64,000 bases of DNA. Origin: Metopolophium dirhodum. Its lineage: Eukaryota; Arthropoda; Insecta; Hemiptera; Aphididae. Positions 25,401 through 38,744 of the stretch are shown piece by piece. Location of the stretch: assembly GCF_019925205.1 (NCBI RefSeq), contig NC_083563.1, forward strand, positions 5,518,001-5,582,000. Reading direction: 5' to 3'. Position 1 is the first letter of the stretch, and every line of letters begins with the position of its first letter. The translations under genes were made by a program, and so were the position numbers. A model generated the notes under the pieces. The model searched no databases. It was not told the origin of the DNA and saw only the letters and a list, made by a program, of their open reading frames with translations.

Positions 25401-28400
25401 TTACAACTGTTCCTCGATCTTTATGAGCTCTTTTATACCATCATTCATTTCCTTAACAGCTTGATATTCAGTCAAACCCATTCTCCTCTTGTTTGAAATA
25501 TCATAGATTCCGCCTTCTGCATCTGTATGTTCTCCACGAGTACCTCTAACCTAAAGATAAAATGTCGTTTGAATATTATTTTTAATGCACAATTATTTAT
25601 CTTATAGATTTAAATATTTGATTAATCTTGTTAATAATAATCAATGCAATTGTTCATAACCAGGTAATTAGTGTATGATTTAAGAACAGAAAATAATATT
25701 AAAATCAACATATTTATATTTATATTCCACTACCTAATATATTTTACAATTATTAGTAATACAGTAGGTTGAATTATTTATAAAAGTATTGCATTTATTA
25801 TATTATTAGTAGGTATTATAATATTATATGTATGCCGTATATATCATTGTTGTTAACTTTTGAGTCAATACGGTTAATTACGGTGTGAATAAGTTTGTGG
25901 AATAAATATGCAATAGCAAATCCAGCTTAAAATGTACCTACTGAAATATTTTTAAAAATGTTATTAAATCGTTTAAAAACATGATTACTTGTAAATTATA
26001 TTTTCCAGCAATTTCTTCCAATTTAGCTTTGTCCGCAGCTAATTTAGGTAGCTGAATATGAACTGATGCACGGATAGTTGTCCCCAAGTTTGTTGGACAA
26101 AATGTTAAAAATCCCAAACGGTTGTGATGTGAAAATGGAAGTCGTTTTTCCACATCGTTTACCGCTGTTACGAGCCTTGCATACACCTGTCAACAATAAT
26201 CGCCACGTTTAATAACTACATAATTATATATTTTAATTTTTAATGAATTATAACCTCTCCCAAGTTTCCTCCTTGTTGCATCGATATGAGCCTTAAATGA
26301 TCTTCCTCATTGCACCAAACCAGGAACGTTTTGTTCTCGTTATGGAATATACCACGGCCGGTCGGCCAGAATCGCGAAGCGTTAGCAGCCTATTTAAAAA
26401 TCAATAATATTATATTAATGAAGTATAAATTAATAGACGGCCCTACCTAGCATTACTGATTTGACATTGCATGAATATTAGATTACATTTTGTGTAATAA
26501 TACAACAGTACATAATTCTTAGGATTTCTCAGTATATTAAAATGTATACCTACCAAATATTATCATCTAATATACTTGAATGGTTTTTAATTTAAAACAA
26601 AAATATTAGGGTTAGAAATAGTGTCCTATTTTGCATTATTAATATTATAATTTATGTTTAGGATTCGTTGATCAAAATATTATACCTTAACCCCTCCTCC
26701 TAGTTCCTATAAGGCAGAGCATATAGAGCATATTTTTGTACATAATAAAGATTATCTCATGGTGAATCTCAATATGAACAAATATTTGTCTAATCTGAAT
26801 AATTATTTCTTTAGATTGGTAAATAACTTAAATGTGTAAATGATATTATAATAAATACATGAATACAATGAGTTGTACAATCACACATTCGGATGTGTTT
26901 CCCATTTCCGAGATTTACCTTCTATATTATATGTTTAACATCATGCACAGTTAGTTAAAATATACAATAACCGCAAATTGTATTTAATTGTGCTTAAAAC
27001 AAATCCTCATATGAATAAACATAAACGTTTAGGTATTTCAGTGTTTGGTTTTATTATTATTAATAACTTATAACCGGCGGGGTTTACTAATGGACGTATT
27101 AAAGGAGTTAAATATAGGCAACTTTATATGCACGTTTAGAGCCGTACGAGCATTATATTATAATATATAATATAGTGAAACATTTACATTTAATAACTAG
27201 TAATAACTAATATATGTTTTTAAATATTCAATTTTTTTTAATTTATATATATTTTATAGCAATTATTAATATAAGTTTATTACATCCAATATAAAAGTTT
27301 TAAAGGTGAACACTAACATTCTAACAAAATATTAAGATAGTTTTCACAAAAATTAAATAATAGAAATTTATAGGTAGTTTATTCAAAATTTGAATTAGTA
27401 GTTGTAATATTAGTAATACATCTATTAACAAATCCGTTATTCGAAATTATCAAAACTCAAGTTATTTCATTGTTTATTATTAACACGGATGTCTATATGA
27501 CGTACTTACATAAATTATAAATATAAAATTATATACCAATTATGGATTTCAATAGCTGTGCCAGGTAATTGGGCGAGTGTATTAATACCTCACAGTCTAA
27601 AATAACAATAATTGCGATAAATGTAAAATTCGATCAGATTTGTTGTACATACACACATTATAAAGCATGAATCGAAACCAGTAGTAGGTAGCAACAAAAA
27701 TATGTTATTTTTGAAAACCAATTTATTTCTAAATTTTAACCAAAAATGTTCATTTTCTATAATTTTTTTTACAAAATTTGAGTTTTATAAACAAAGTGGT
27801 GAGTCTTATAACCGATTTTTTTATAATGTATTTGGATATATGATAGATGTCTTATAAATTACCTTCAAATTGAACGTACCTATATACCTTAATAAACAAT
27901 CATTGGTTCATATCATACCCTAACTAAATTCTCCTATATACCCAAAGGCCAAAAGTGCTAACTAAGTATCTGCATCAGCCTGAATGTATAAGTACCTACT
28001 TAATAGCACGAACCTGTAAAAATCGGTCACCTTCCTTAAATAGAAAATGGTCATCGATCAAGTTCTGCTGTACATCTTTAGACATGCCAGTTAAGGGATA
28101 AAACTCTCCTTTCAATTCGCCGCATAGTCCCGTGAGTGTGCTAGAAACCTGATTCTCTATCTCCTTGTACTGATGTTCAGTCAACAACGGATTGAACGGA
28201 TAGCCTTCCAGTGAACGGCCACAACGTACCCTCGTAGAAATTATGTACTTGCACTGTTGATAAAAACGTTTTGAATTTTTACTTTAAGTTTGTCGGCAAT
28301 TAAATATTACTTCTGGATCCAGGTCACCAAGAGTGTTCACGTCACCCCAATTTTTTGCTGGGTGTTTGTCCGTGGACTTGAATCCTTTATGATAGTCCTC

Positions 28401-31400
28401 GATGATGGGATCGAATATTGGCGCAAACACTGTGTATGCGTCAGCGTCGGGAGCATAAATACCAACTCCCGAATCATGGTTTTCAAATCCTTAAATATAT
28501 AATGTTATAAAATATAAAATATAATATAAAATATAAAATATAATATAATATATATATCCTTAAATGTATAATCAAGTAAAAAAATAATAATAATCAATTT
28601 AGGTACTTTAAAAAACGGGAAAATAATATGTAAGCTTCAAAATAAAAACGGTCTCATTTTTATCTAAATTTTTTTTTAATGTAGGTTAGGTTAGCTTACT
28701 GTTTTATATTTGGGTTACTTTGTCACTACGAACAAAATTACCTAATTTATATACCTATTTATATCGTTAAAATATACCTTTACTCTTTTTTGTACATTTT
28801 GCATGAAAAATGTTTTTTAAATCTTTAAAATTATTGTTTTGTTATGTTAAAGTAGCATATTTTATGTGCTGTAATGCCTGTAGGCTGTAATACTTTGTAT
28901 CATAATATTTATGATGGTCATGTACCATAAATTATTATGCATAAATCATTATGAATTTATCATTATTGTTAATCATTTATTAACTATTTTATTTGTAGCA
29001 ACTATTTACCTAAATATTGTTTTCTTATATACATTGAATATTTGAATTTTATATTTATTAATTTTTTTTAAAATTAATTTTCGAATAAATAAATAATGAA
29101 TAAAATTGCTATTTCTTGTTATTTAGTAAACATAATATTCTCAATTGACGACCGTCCGTTATTGTAAAAAAAACATGCGCCACATAGTAATTTGAAAATT
29201 GGAATATTCAATGTTTGATGAATTTTACACGATTGAAAAATGTGAGAAAGGCTATATCAAGTTTGTAGAACACAATAAATTCAAATTATCAATCAGTACA
29301 TTTAAAACGAGATTCATATCATGTCCGAAATGTTAGGGGTGCTACTGCTGACTTGCTTGTGCGAAAGCATAATATACTATTGAACACCCATACTATAACA
29401 TCGAATTCAAAACGCATTAACAGCGATGGCATTTTAGGTACGTGATAATAATAACTATTAATTAATAATATACCTATTACCTAGTTGTCACACAAACACT
29501 CTGTGTAACGTGAGCGTAAGGCATAAAATACATTATATATTTATATACGACTCTCTCAATATTTTACCCTTAGATTTTATAATATTGTACATATAGTAAA
29601 TAACATATTCCCTTCAGTTGCTTACAAATAATTGTAAGTAACCTATATAGTATATAGGTTACTTATAATTATACTTATAATAATATATATTATTATATTA
29701 TAACCATATAGGTACCTTATTCTTAGAACTGTTTCAGCAGCAAGTATACCCACTATATATAGTTCAAAAAATGAATAAAACGAAAACAAATTATACAAAG
29801 AAACTGAAAATATACTTTGATACACTTTTTGTATTTTGTCTACCTACTGACTACTTTACTGTTATATGCCTTCATTTTCCCGGTTTTGAGTTTTTAACTC
29901 ATTTCAAAATAAAGTTTTATTTAAACTCATTATAAAAACACCAATATTCATCTCTCTTTAAATTGTAATAATTCTTTTGAATTATTGTAATCTTAATCTA
30001 AAATGTATAAGTATTGGAAATTTATATATAATGCGCTAATGCTGACCTTGAAGATTAATGCAGGTAAGTAATTCAGTGGGTGGGAGGGGGTTTTGGGTAG
30101 CAGTGATGCTGGGTACAGAATCCGGGATATTGATCCTGGGGCGTCAAGCAGTCTAGCTCGAATTCCCAGTGACCTACATTTGAACGCGCGACATCCCCGA
30201 CAACAAAAAAATGTGTATACGTGCCCGGAGAGTGCCGACAATGGAAACGTTGTTATGCAATTTATTTACTTGTGTCATTAATCATTGGTGGAAAATAATA
30301 TTATTTTTAAATTTTTTTTTTCATTTTCCTTAGTGACAGGGGCGTTGCCAAAACGGTGTCTAACGGATACATGATTGACAGCAAATGTTCTAAATATAAT
30401 CGAAAGACTGAAATGCGTCAAACACAAACAAAATATTTCATTTAATTTGAAACGACCATTATACTTACTCCAATTTGTAAAAACAAAATTAATTAAAAAT
30501 GATAACCTGTAAATATTGCTTATATAGTTATATAATAAAAAAACTGTAGAATGTTGTACCTATAATTTGTGAACTAGACTAAATTTTAAATTTAATTTAG
30601 ACTTAATACTTACTTTATTATTTTTATAGTTATTCAACTTAAATTAATAATTAATAACTAATATAGGTAACTATTTTGTGTATAATATCATTTTTTTTAT
30701 TTATTTTAATAACTACCTACTTCACTATACGTATTTTGATAGTTGTACAATTTAGTTGAAAAATAGAATTTACGATATGTTTAAAGATCATACAATACGT
30801 CAATACGTATAATACATTTAACAGAGATAAAAGCGTCATGCAAATTATAATATGGAATGTACAAAATATATTTTTTAACCAAAGTATTAAAAACATAAAA
30901 TGTCACTATATATTATTTGAAAGGTTGCCTATCGAATATAATAAAATACCCATAGTTAACTCATAATTCTTCATTGCAAACAAATATAATAGTTGGAAGA
31001 AATGCTATGCGATTATATTATATGTTTCAATAAATAATGTTACTTAAAACATTTCTGTTATAAATTTCATATGTGTATATAGTACTTATACTTATATCAT
31101 ATACAATTATATAAACAATTTTTAAAACAAATTATAGTTATGAATTATTATAAAACCAAAAAACTACTTTTTTAAATAATATGACTAAAATTTCGTTTTT
31201 AATTCTTCTTTATTTATTAAGCAGAAAACATATATATATAACATTAACCGTGGTGAAATATCGTGGTTTCAGTTTAAACTATAGTTATGAAAAATGTTGA
31301 GTCTTAAACGTTGTTTAAAATGATTGTATTTTGATAAAATTAAAGTTGTTCACGCCACATAGTTACTAACAGGTTATATTATTTATTTTAAACTATTATT

Positions 31401-31831
31401 TGTGTAGATATTCATCATAACTATACGATCATTCTGCATTTTGCTAAATATAATAATATAAATATATTTAACTTTTCATTTTTGTACATTTAAATTTCTA
31501 TAACTATCGTAACTTCAATATACGTATGAATGTATGATTATTAAATACCTATGACATAAAGTTATCACATTTTGTTATTTTACTATCACGTTATTACACC
31601 TACGTATTTCATAATTAAAATTATGTTATAATATTATGTCTTATATATTACTTTTAGCGTAGTCTTACCAGATTGCACACAATCCAAAAGTGTGGATCCA
31701 AATTTGGTCTTTTTGTTCTTTAAGTCATCTAGTACCTCTTTTGTCAGATATTTCTTTAGCAAAGATTTGCTGTCAGAGCAGTTTAATGAACACCAACCAT
31801 CTTCCAATTTGGCTAATACTGCGGGATCCAT
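25401..31831 (-). CDS. ArgK: Arginine kinase
   Basis: Six minus-strand coding exons: 31831-31669, 28489-28311, 28253-28014, 26389-26255, 26186-25989 and 25550-25401. They give 354 residues, the usual arthropod length. The protein starts [13 protein letters not shown]. It contains [11 protein letters not shown] (substrate-specificity loop), [37 protein letters not shown], and the phosphagen kinase signature CPTNLGT with the reactive cysteine at residue 269. It ends [14 protein letters not shown]. It catalyses reversible phosphate transfer between ATP and arginine in the cytosol, buffering energy. Intron 1 is about 3.2 kb and intron 2 only 57 bp. An acceptor at 31855-31854 just before the ATG implies an upstream untranslated exon. 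AATAAA in the minus sense lies at about 25338-25333. All phases close. Confidence 0.97.
30050..30250. other. GC-richer island in ArgK intron 1
   Basis: About 200 bp clearly richer in G+C than the surrounding intron, with overlapping short open frames on both strands. The minus strand contains GGGAATTCGAGCTA, loosely like a tRNA B box, but no convincing A box or tail was seen. A single hAT-like end CAGGGGCGTTGCC lies just downstream at about 30346. Probably an old repeat; identity unknown. Confidence 0.3.
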
Positions 31832-32503
31832 GTTGACGTATAGAGATAAAAATCTAAATTTTTGATAAATTAAAAATAGCAGTTCCTGAATTTTATATAT
31901 TAAATTGTACAAACGATTTCAATTTTTAAGCAAATATTTATGGACTACGATTAAATATCTATGTACATGTCAAACTAACTTTTTAAGAAATTTAAATTTT
32001 AAAATAATATATTAATTTCCTAAAAATATTAATATAATAACATTTTACAAGTCAGAACAGAATAATAATGTTTTATTATATTATGTTTGTAACACACAAA
32101 TTATTTATCAAAAAGTCCTGACTCGTATTATTTTCAAATAAAATTTTGTCTAAAGAAATATGAATTACCGATATTGTTTTATTAAAATATAGGTACCTTT
32201 ATAGTATAATACTCAAGTTTTTGTATACCTACCTAGTAAAAGTATTGAAATATTGTTTTAATACGCTTTTAAATCATACAACTATCGTCTCAGCTCAATG
32301 TACCTAAAGTTGTTAATTATTTATATAAGTTTTATTTGTGCATCCCAAATTTTAATAATTCCAAATCAAAATAACTATCAATAAAAATAATTTACCTTAC
32401 AAATTATTTTGGATTTATTTTTAAATATTAGATTAATTACATTTATTATAATATGTATTTATATTTATTATTTATCTATATGAGCATTTACAGATTATTA
32501 AAC

Positions 32504-32761
32504 TCAGAGACGTATTTATATTCAGGCACTCTATAGGCACGTATAGTAATGTAGCGGAAAATTGTAAGGGGCGGACAATTTATTAAGGTTATACTTATAC
32601 GTTTTTTTGTTATTGTAAAATATGTTATGTATACTAAAATAGTATAATAGCCAATAGGCTATAAAATGACAATACTGCAGTATATTATATTATTATTTTA
32701 GTTACTTAGAGCGACAATTTTTCACAGGCCTACGCGCCGAAAACATGTAAATACGCCCCTG
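32504..32761. mobile_element. hAT MITE upstream of ArgK coding start
   Basis: A 258-bp element with ends CAGAGACGTATTTATA and, inward from the right, CAGGGGCGTATTTACA. The flanks ATTAAACT and ATTTAAAC resemble an 8-bp duplication with one indel. If the untranslated first exon near 33.6 kb is right, this lies inside the ArgK 5' UTR intron. Confidence 0.75.
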
Positions 32762-33524
32762 ATTTAAACTAGTTAGGTATTAAAACTTACTTATTAAAAA
32801 AATTTTGACGTTTATTGGTTTCTCTTAGTACTGTTAGTTTCACTAAAATATGGTAATAAGTTCTTCGTGTTTATATCTTTATCGCAAATAAAAATGGAAA
32901 ATTAAAATCACTATGGTAATTATAATGATTAAGGACAGTTAAATAATAATAATAAAAAATAAATATCGTATTAGATACTATAATAGTGGTCATTGTATAT
33001 ATTTTCAATGGAGTTTATATAATTATAAAATATTGTTAGGCAATTGAAACAATGAAAAGTTTTTTTATTATTTTGGTATTTTTTATTAGAAGTATAAGTT
33101 ATAAATTATTTATTTATTTATTTATTGGAATATACGGGCTAGGCCCTTTTTTACATAGAAAAAACAGGTAATAATATGGTTTAAAAATATTATTATGGTC
33201 ATAATTTATTGTAAATTATAATATTAAAATTATATCCCTATACAATATTACAGTTTATACTAAATGTATTATATTGTATTTAAAAACATTTACATTTATA
33301 ATAACTCTAATTTAAAATAATTTGAACTCAATTCCTTTAAAGTATACTTCACAGAGTTATTCAAAGAAAATTCAATGTAGGTACCTAACTACAATATTAA
33401 TTTTGGACAAAATTAAACTGTCCAACAAAATACATCAATTAATTCAGAGTGAAATATACTAAATAGTATTAAAATCAAAATAAATAGTTAATAACTACAA
33501 TGTTTTATTGAATATTTTACTTAC

Positions 33525-33720
33525 GCCTTCTTTAGATTTTTAAATATAGTTGCAAATTTGTATCACTCGCTCAGGTGAAGTGTACCGTAAGCAATATATT
33601 TTGATATTGGGGAGCTTTATCGTCGCCAACAGACCTGCGGCCTTTAGTTTCCTCCCGACGAAGTCTGGCAAAGCCATGCGCTTTACGCAGCGCTCACGTC
33701 TAGGCGTAGAGTATCGATAT
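33525..33720 (-). promoter_or_regulatory. Probable non-coding first exon and promoter of arginine kinase
   Basis: On the minus strand a GC-rich patch (about 33590-33715) within very AT-rich DNA leads to a strong splice donor GAAGGC|GTAAGTAAAA, with the exon ending at 33525. The next suitable minus-strand acceptor is TTTAG at 31855-31854, 22 bp before the ArgK ATG. This is the expected layout of an insect gene with a separate untranslated first exon. The transcription start is not fixed. A short open frame beginning MALPDFVGRKLKAAG runs through it and could be an upstream ORF. Confidence 0.5.
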
Positions 33721-34047
33721 GAAATTTTGTTTTATTATTATGATAGCATAAATTACAACGATTGCCTACCTATAGTATTATTCATTTTTTTAAACATAAT
33801 ATGTTTTAAATAGCTAAATTTATAATTACATTTTTAATACTGCAAACAATTAGGTACCTATTCAATTAATAATATTTTTTTAATAATTTATTTTTATTAA
33901 TTAATTTAATTTTTTTTTATAATTTAATTTCGATTATTTTACTCCTTTCAAGAATGATGAATCTATTTTCCTGTAGATAGGTAGTTGAATTTATTTTATT
34001 TGGTGTATGAAGTAAATAATATGAGCAAACTGTAGTTTTATTATTAA

Positions 34048-34250
34048 CTAGTTGTATTGCCCGACTTCACACGGCCACGCGGGTTAAAATCAATCGATCT
34101 TTCTATCGTTTTCCGTTTTGCTTCAGTTGAAATATATGTATAATACACACACAACTATTACAATGATCAGTTTTATAATTTTCCACTCCTCAGTTCCGCC
34201 GTTATGGACGTATTTTTATTTTTAAAATTGTACATGTTTTTAATATTTTC
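34048..34250 (-). mobile_element. Helitron 3' end remnant
   Basis: Read on the minus strand the segment ends in ...CAATACAACTAG followed by T, with a GC-rich hairpin-capable stretch (CGCGTGGCCGTGTGAAGTCGGG) just before. A CTAG terminus plus preceding hairpin is the Helitron 3' signature. It resembles the terminus of the Helitron at 43883. The rest of the element is not recognisable. Confidence 0.5.
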
Positions 34251-34429
34251 TATATTTTTCTACAAAATAACTTGCACATTTCCAAGATTTTTTATTCTGA
34301 TCAATTTTTTAAAAATTTGAACTTTGGTTACTTGTAAGAAACATCGTGCCTATAGCCTATATCTTTATTATATGTCAACTGCTATTATAACAATTTATGA
34401 GGAACCTTGTAATACATTGTCATTCCTAT

Positions 34430-34760
34430 ATAAATGACTAAAAAAGAATCAATATTTTATGGTGTATGTACAGAAAATCCCAACATAAACATTCAGTGAA
34501 AATTTAATTTATCTACATTTATTTTATTTAGAGTTAGGTACATCAAAAAACAAAATAGATTTTTTCGAAAACTAGGTAGTTTTGCGTAAAAATCTCAGAT
34601 TTTCCTTAATTATTTTTATTTTACCTGAGTTTTGAAAACTACCTACTGGGAATTGTTTGCCTTTGATCCCTCAAAGTACCAACTAAATTCACTTTCCTAC
34701 CAGAAAAGATGCTGAAGAAGAAAATCGAAGCATTTTACTGCTCCAAAAGGATGATGGGCG
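34430..34760 (-). repeat. Inverted copy of unclassified dispersed repeat (family R)
   Basis: In the reverse sense this matches the plus-strand repeats at 39.8-43.6 kb. Shared blocks, in order, are TTTTCTG(A/G)TAGGAAAGTGAA, the AAAATC.ATTTT region, GTAC(A/C)TCTAAAAC-like sequence and TGAATGTTTATATT. It is truncated relative to the others and diverged. Confidence 0.5.
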
Positions 34761-34971
34761 CAAAAAAAAAATACATCATTGTAAAATGAATACAAAATAA
34801 AAGTATTCTTATCAAGGAATATAATTTATATTAATTTTGTAATAAATAATTGAATATAATTCTCGAACGTTTATATTTTATAATGTATATGTAAATTATA
34901 TATAATATTCTTCAAGAACTATTTAAAGAACAAAACTAAATTAAATAAGGTAAAATAACAATATTCAAAAT

Positions 34972-37900
34972 TTAGTTGCTGGTTTTTTTCAATGGACATA
35001 TATTGACATCCTTGATGATTATATTGCTCCATATACGAAATAAACGTCGAACGTTAAGTTTTTTCAAGTACCAAGAAGAATAATTATTGTATGTGTAAGT
35101 AGGTATTTTGATTTTCTCACGATTTCCCAGTGACTTAAAATCTAACTTTAATACGTCCAAATGAGTAGAAGTATCCAATTTGATTTGTCCCAAAATACAT
35201 TGTATTTTTACTATCTGTAAAATACACGTCATAATTAAGTAAGTTGCGATTACATGATTTATATGTTTTTATTATTTATATTACTTCTTGTATTGCTCCT
35301 TGGTCACCTTGCAAAATTCTATTTAATAGTTTTTTTATTACCTCCACTGTTTCATTTGTTTGTCTAGCAACCTTTTTCATGATACAAATGTATTGTTGAT
35401 TATATATTAATTATTAATATATACATTATTTATCATAGGTCTTATAAAGTTTAAACTATAATTGATGAGTCTACGGTATAAATATCTTATATTCCAAAAT
35501 CAGGAACCCATAATATCATCTTTGTAATTTTAATAATAAAAAAAAAGCAATATGAATTTTAAATTCAATTTTTTACAATAATAATAAGTAATAACTAATA
35601 AGTAAAGACCGGTTTATATGTCTTATGAAAGTCTTATGAAAGTAAAAAATGTGGACGATTCGATCCTGAATGCGTAGAAAAAAGTTTTTTTTGCATATTT
35701 GAGAATATTTCATGGGTTAGAGAATATTTAACCCATTTAGCATATTTTGGAATACTTCGTAAATTGTGAGAAACAATTTGTATTTATTTTTAATTTTAAT
35801 ACTACGTACGGTAGGTACCCAGAAAAATTTTTTTGAACATTTACAATTTTTTTTTTTATCATTTCCAACTCTTACTAAAGTGCAATAGGATTCCATTAGA
35901 ATACGCAACTTTAATACCTAATTAATACCTCACTATTAAAATAATGTTGAAATAAAAAATTTAAAAATGCATATAATAAAGCAAATAATGATGTTTAATG
36001 AATATTTTTGCATATTTTAAGATATTTTTTAAATTTTTAAGATAATTTAATGAAAATATAGGCATCATATTTAAGGCATTTCAAGAGAATATAAATCCGG
36101 TCTTTAGTAATAAGTAATAATAAATAAGGGTTATCTTAATGTCAAAAATAAATCATTTAGTTCCCTCACGTTGTCATGTTAATTATTCACAGCATCATCA
36201 TCGTGAACCACAACTACAATATTAAAGTATGATAGCTAAAGATCACAATATGAAATATTATGAATCCACTTTGTTGACTACACTTAAAAGTGAATTGTAA
36301 TGTAATATAACGGAATATTAGTCAAAAGTAAATTTGAAATAAACGAACACATCCGCACTGAATACCTACCTATTATTAGTGTAACCGTGTACCCTAGGGT
36401 GTAGGTTATAAGCAGCTGGTGCACTATTCTATAATAATTTATCTGTTTAACATTTAATTTTTGATTGATGCAATCTGTTGAAATACCTAAAGTTAAAACT
36501 TTTTTGTGCATACTCATAATCAGTATTAAAAGTTAATATTATATTATAATAATATGCACCTAGTTTGAATTTTTATGCACTAATGTACATGCATTTTTTG
36601 TTACCTACTTTTAAAAACTGTAAGTTGTTGTAGCAAAAAATGCGATATTGTATATTGTATACGAGTATAATATGACCCTTCAATATTTGAGCCCCTAATA
36701 AATAGTGCAAACGCTAAATACACTTACTGACTTTAGATAGTCTATTTCTGTTTCAATTATCACATTTGTCTGTTTCATCATATCAAACAAAGAAGTCACA
36801 GTGTTGTGGAAGTTCGTAGAATCGTTTTGTATTTTATGATAAAGACATCCATATGATTCATATTGAGGATCTATTTCCTATAAATGACATATTTTAAAAC
36901 TTTATTTATACATAAATAATTGAAAATCAAAAAAATGATAAACTAGATATAGAATATAGATATAGGTACAGATTTCGACACTGTAAGTGAAACTGAATCG
37001 AACCCCAAAATGTCATCATTTAGATCCACGGGTAATAATTTATCAAACGATACTTGATTACTGTTACACAATAATTCTTCTTTAAGCTCTAAAAAAGTTA
37101 TGATATTAAAATTAAAAAAATGTATGAACTTTTAAACTTGCTGGATATTGTTGAAACATTTTTTTCGTAAATAATTTGTAAGCAATCATTTTCTTGATTG
37201 GTTTTTTCAATCATCTCACTATAGTTTTTTGTTTCAGTAATATATTCTTCTAATTTTTTATTTTCTTGTTGTAGATTGTTCATTTCTATAAAATGAAGTG
37301 GAAATTCATTACATTTGTAATATAATCATTCCTTTTCATACCGGCACTATTATTTTTTTATGAAAGGATTAGAGTATAGACTATATATAGTATATAGTCT
37401 ATAGTGTACTAGTGTAGTAAAGAAGCGTCGGAATGTTCGAGATATAAGTATATAAAATAAGTAGGTATGTAGGACGTAGGTACCCACCTAACTAAAATAC
37501 TAAATACAATTTTAAAACTATTCTTAGAGCAAATAAATAATAATTAACTCATAATAACATTATATCCAAATTGGCTTTAAATTCTATATGAACATTCGAA
37601 AGTAAGACAATAGTAAATACATCACTTCTTATCTTGAAAATTAAGGATTTAACAGAAAATATAATATATGACATATTTTCTTAATACTTTTCATAATTTT
37701 TTTAAATTTTTTTGATACGATCTGATACGAATCACAATCACTTGTGGTACCTGTATAGAGTATAGACTATAGATATTAGACACCAAACAACAGAAAAAAA
37801 ATATAAACTAAAACATTTTTTTTTTGATTAATTTAATAACTTGGTCACTGGAAATACCTATTATCTAGTTATCTATTTCATCACAAGAAAAACAATCAAG

Positions 37901-38213
37901 ACTAACAATATTGGTAGTAGCTGGTACTGTAATAGCCAATAAATGATTATTTATTTCATGGTTCCATACCAAAATGTATAAAACAATGTTGAAAAGTCTA
38001 ATTTTTTGAGTATCTGGAGTCTGGACTATTGGTCGTGATAAAAGTAAAATGATGGCAACTATATACTATTTATAGTCTTATAGACTCACCTTTTAAAGTA
38101 TTTTCATATCTAATAACATTATTATTATATTTCTTGGTAATTTGGTCATTATTTTTATTGACCAACTCGAGAGTCTTCATTAGTTCATCGTAACACTTCA
38201 TTAGAGAATCCAT
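34972..38213 (-). CDS. Unrecognised coiled-coil protein, 292 residues
   Basis: Six minus-strand exons: 38213-38090, 37285-37130, 37088-36970, 36877-36728, 35371-35285 and 35214-34972. They total 879 nt with consistent phases and one stop. Residues 1-95 are rich in Lys, Glu, Asn and Gln with heptad-like leucine and isoleucine spacing (MDSLMKCYDELMKTLELVNK, then NNLQQENKKLEEYITETKNY), suggesting a coiled coil. The middle is acidic (DLNDDILGFDSVSLTVSKS). Another helical stretch, VARQTNETVEVIKKLLNRIL, precedes a basic C-terminus ending CPLKKTSN. No signal peptide, membrane segment or known motif is visible. The donor of exon 2 (A|GTTCAT) is weak and least certain; exon 5 is supported by phase and sites only. 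I cannot assign a function. Confidence 0.55.
35603..36106. mobile_element. hAT MITE in intron of the coiled-coil gene
   Basis: A 504-bp element with ends TAAAGACCGGTTTATAT and the inverse ATATAAATCCGGTCTTTA. It is flanked by CTAATAAG (595-602 of the 35-kb block) and GTAATAAG (36107-36114), an 8-bp duplication with one mismatch. The interior repeats GCATATTTT/GAATATTT motifs, as in the larger element at 13702-14586, to which it is probably related. Confidence 0.85.
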
Positions 38214-38518
38214 TTTTCTATTGAATCCCACCTTCAATGTCTTAAAATATTTAAAATTAATCAACGTATATTGAGACAAACCGATTTAAATTTTACATTT
38301 ACATTTTAGTAAAATGTAATAATAATTTATACTCAAATAAGTCTAAATATGTGGGTTTTATTCATTAGGTAGGTGACCTATGTCTAATTACTTCGAATAA
38401 TTAATTAGGTAGGTACTTCTTTGATGGTTGATTGGCTAAAAATTATATCATAAATGGAAGCCTTCATCATAAAATACAAAAAGAGATACGGACATACACA
38501 ACGCTGTTATCTATAATT

Positions 38519-38744
38519 GTTGGCGTGGTGAACTATTTTAATTAAAGAAAGAAAATATATTTTATCCGCATCCACCCACTCATCACCCACTCACAACAGG
38601 ATGTATACCAAAATTAGCAGATATTTCAATAGAAGCAATAGGTACATTTTACAATAATCTACCAGCTACCACTACCACCACTAGTCACTACCCCCAAAAA
38701 TCCATGAAGTCCTGGCTTAAAAAAACTGCTTCACCACGCCACTG
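38519..38744. mobile_element. hAT-like MITE upstream of the coiled-coil gene
   Basis: Inverted ends: TTGGCGTGGTGAA at the left and CTTCACCACGCCACTG at the right. The flanks share TATCTATA (38509-38516 and 38746-38753), slightly offset from the ends. There is no coding capacity. Confidence 0.65.

Noticed and set aside
28503..28556. Regulatory AT-rich block downstream of ArgK exon 2
   Set aside because: It is a simple AAAATATAAT-type repeat within the intron with no further signal.
29993..30281. Opposite-strand open frames in ArgK intron 1
   Set aside because: Both frames arise from a short GC-rich island; no protein resemblance. A tRNA-derived SINE was considered, but no A box or tail could be shown.
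35717..35908. 63-codon minus-strand open frame
   Set aside because: Entirely inside the hAT MITE at 35603-36106.
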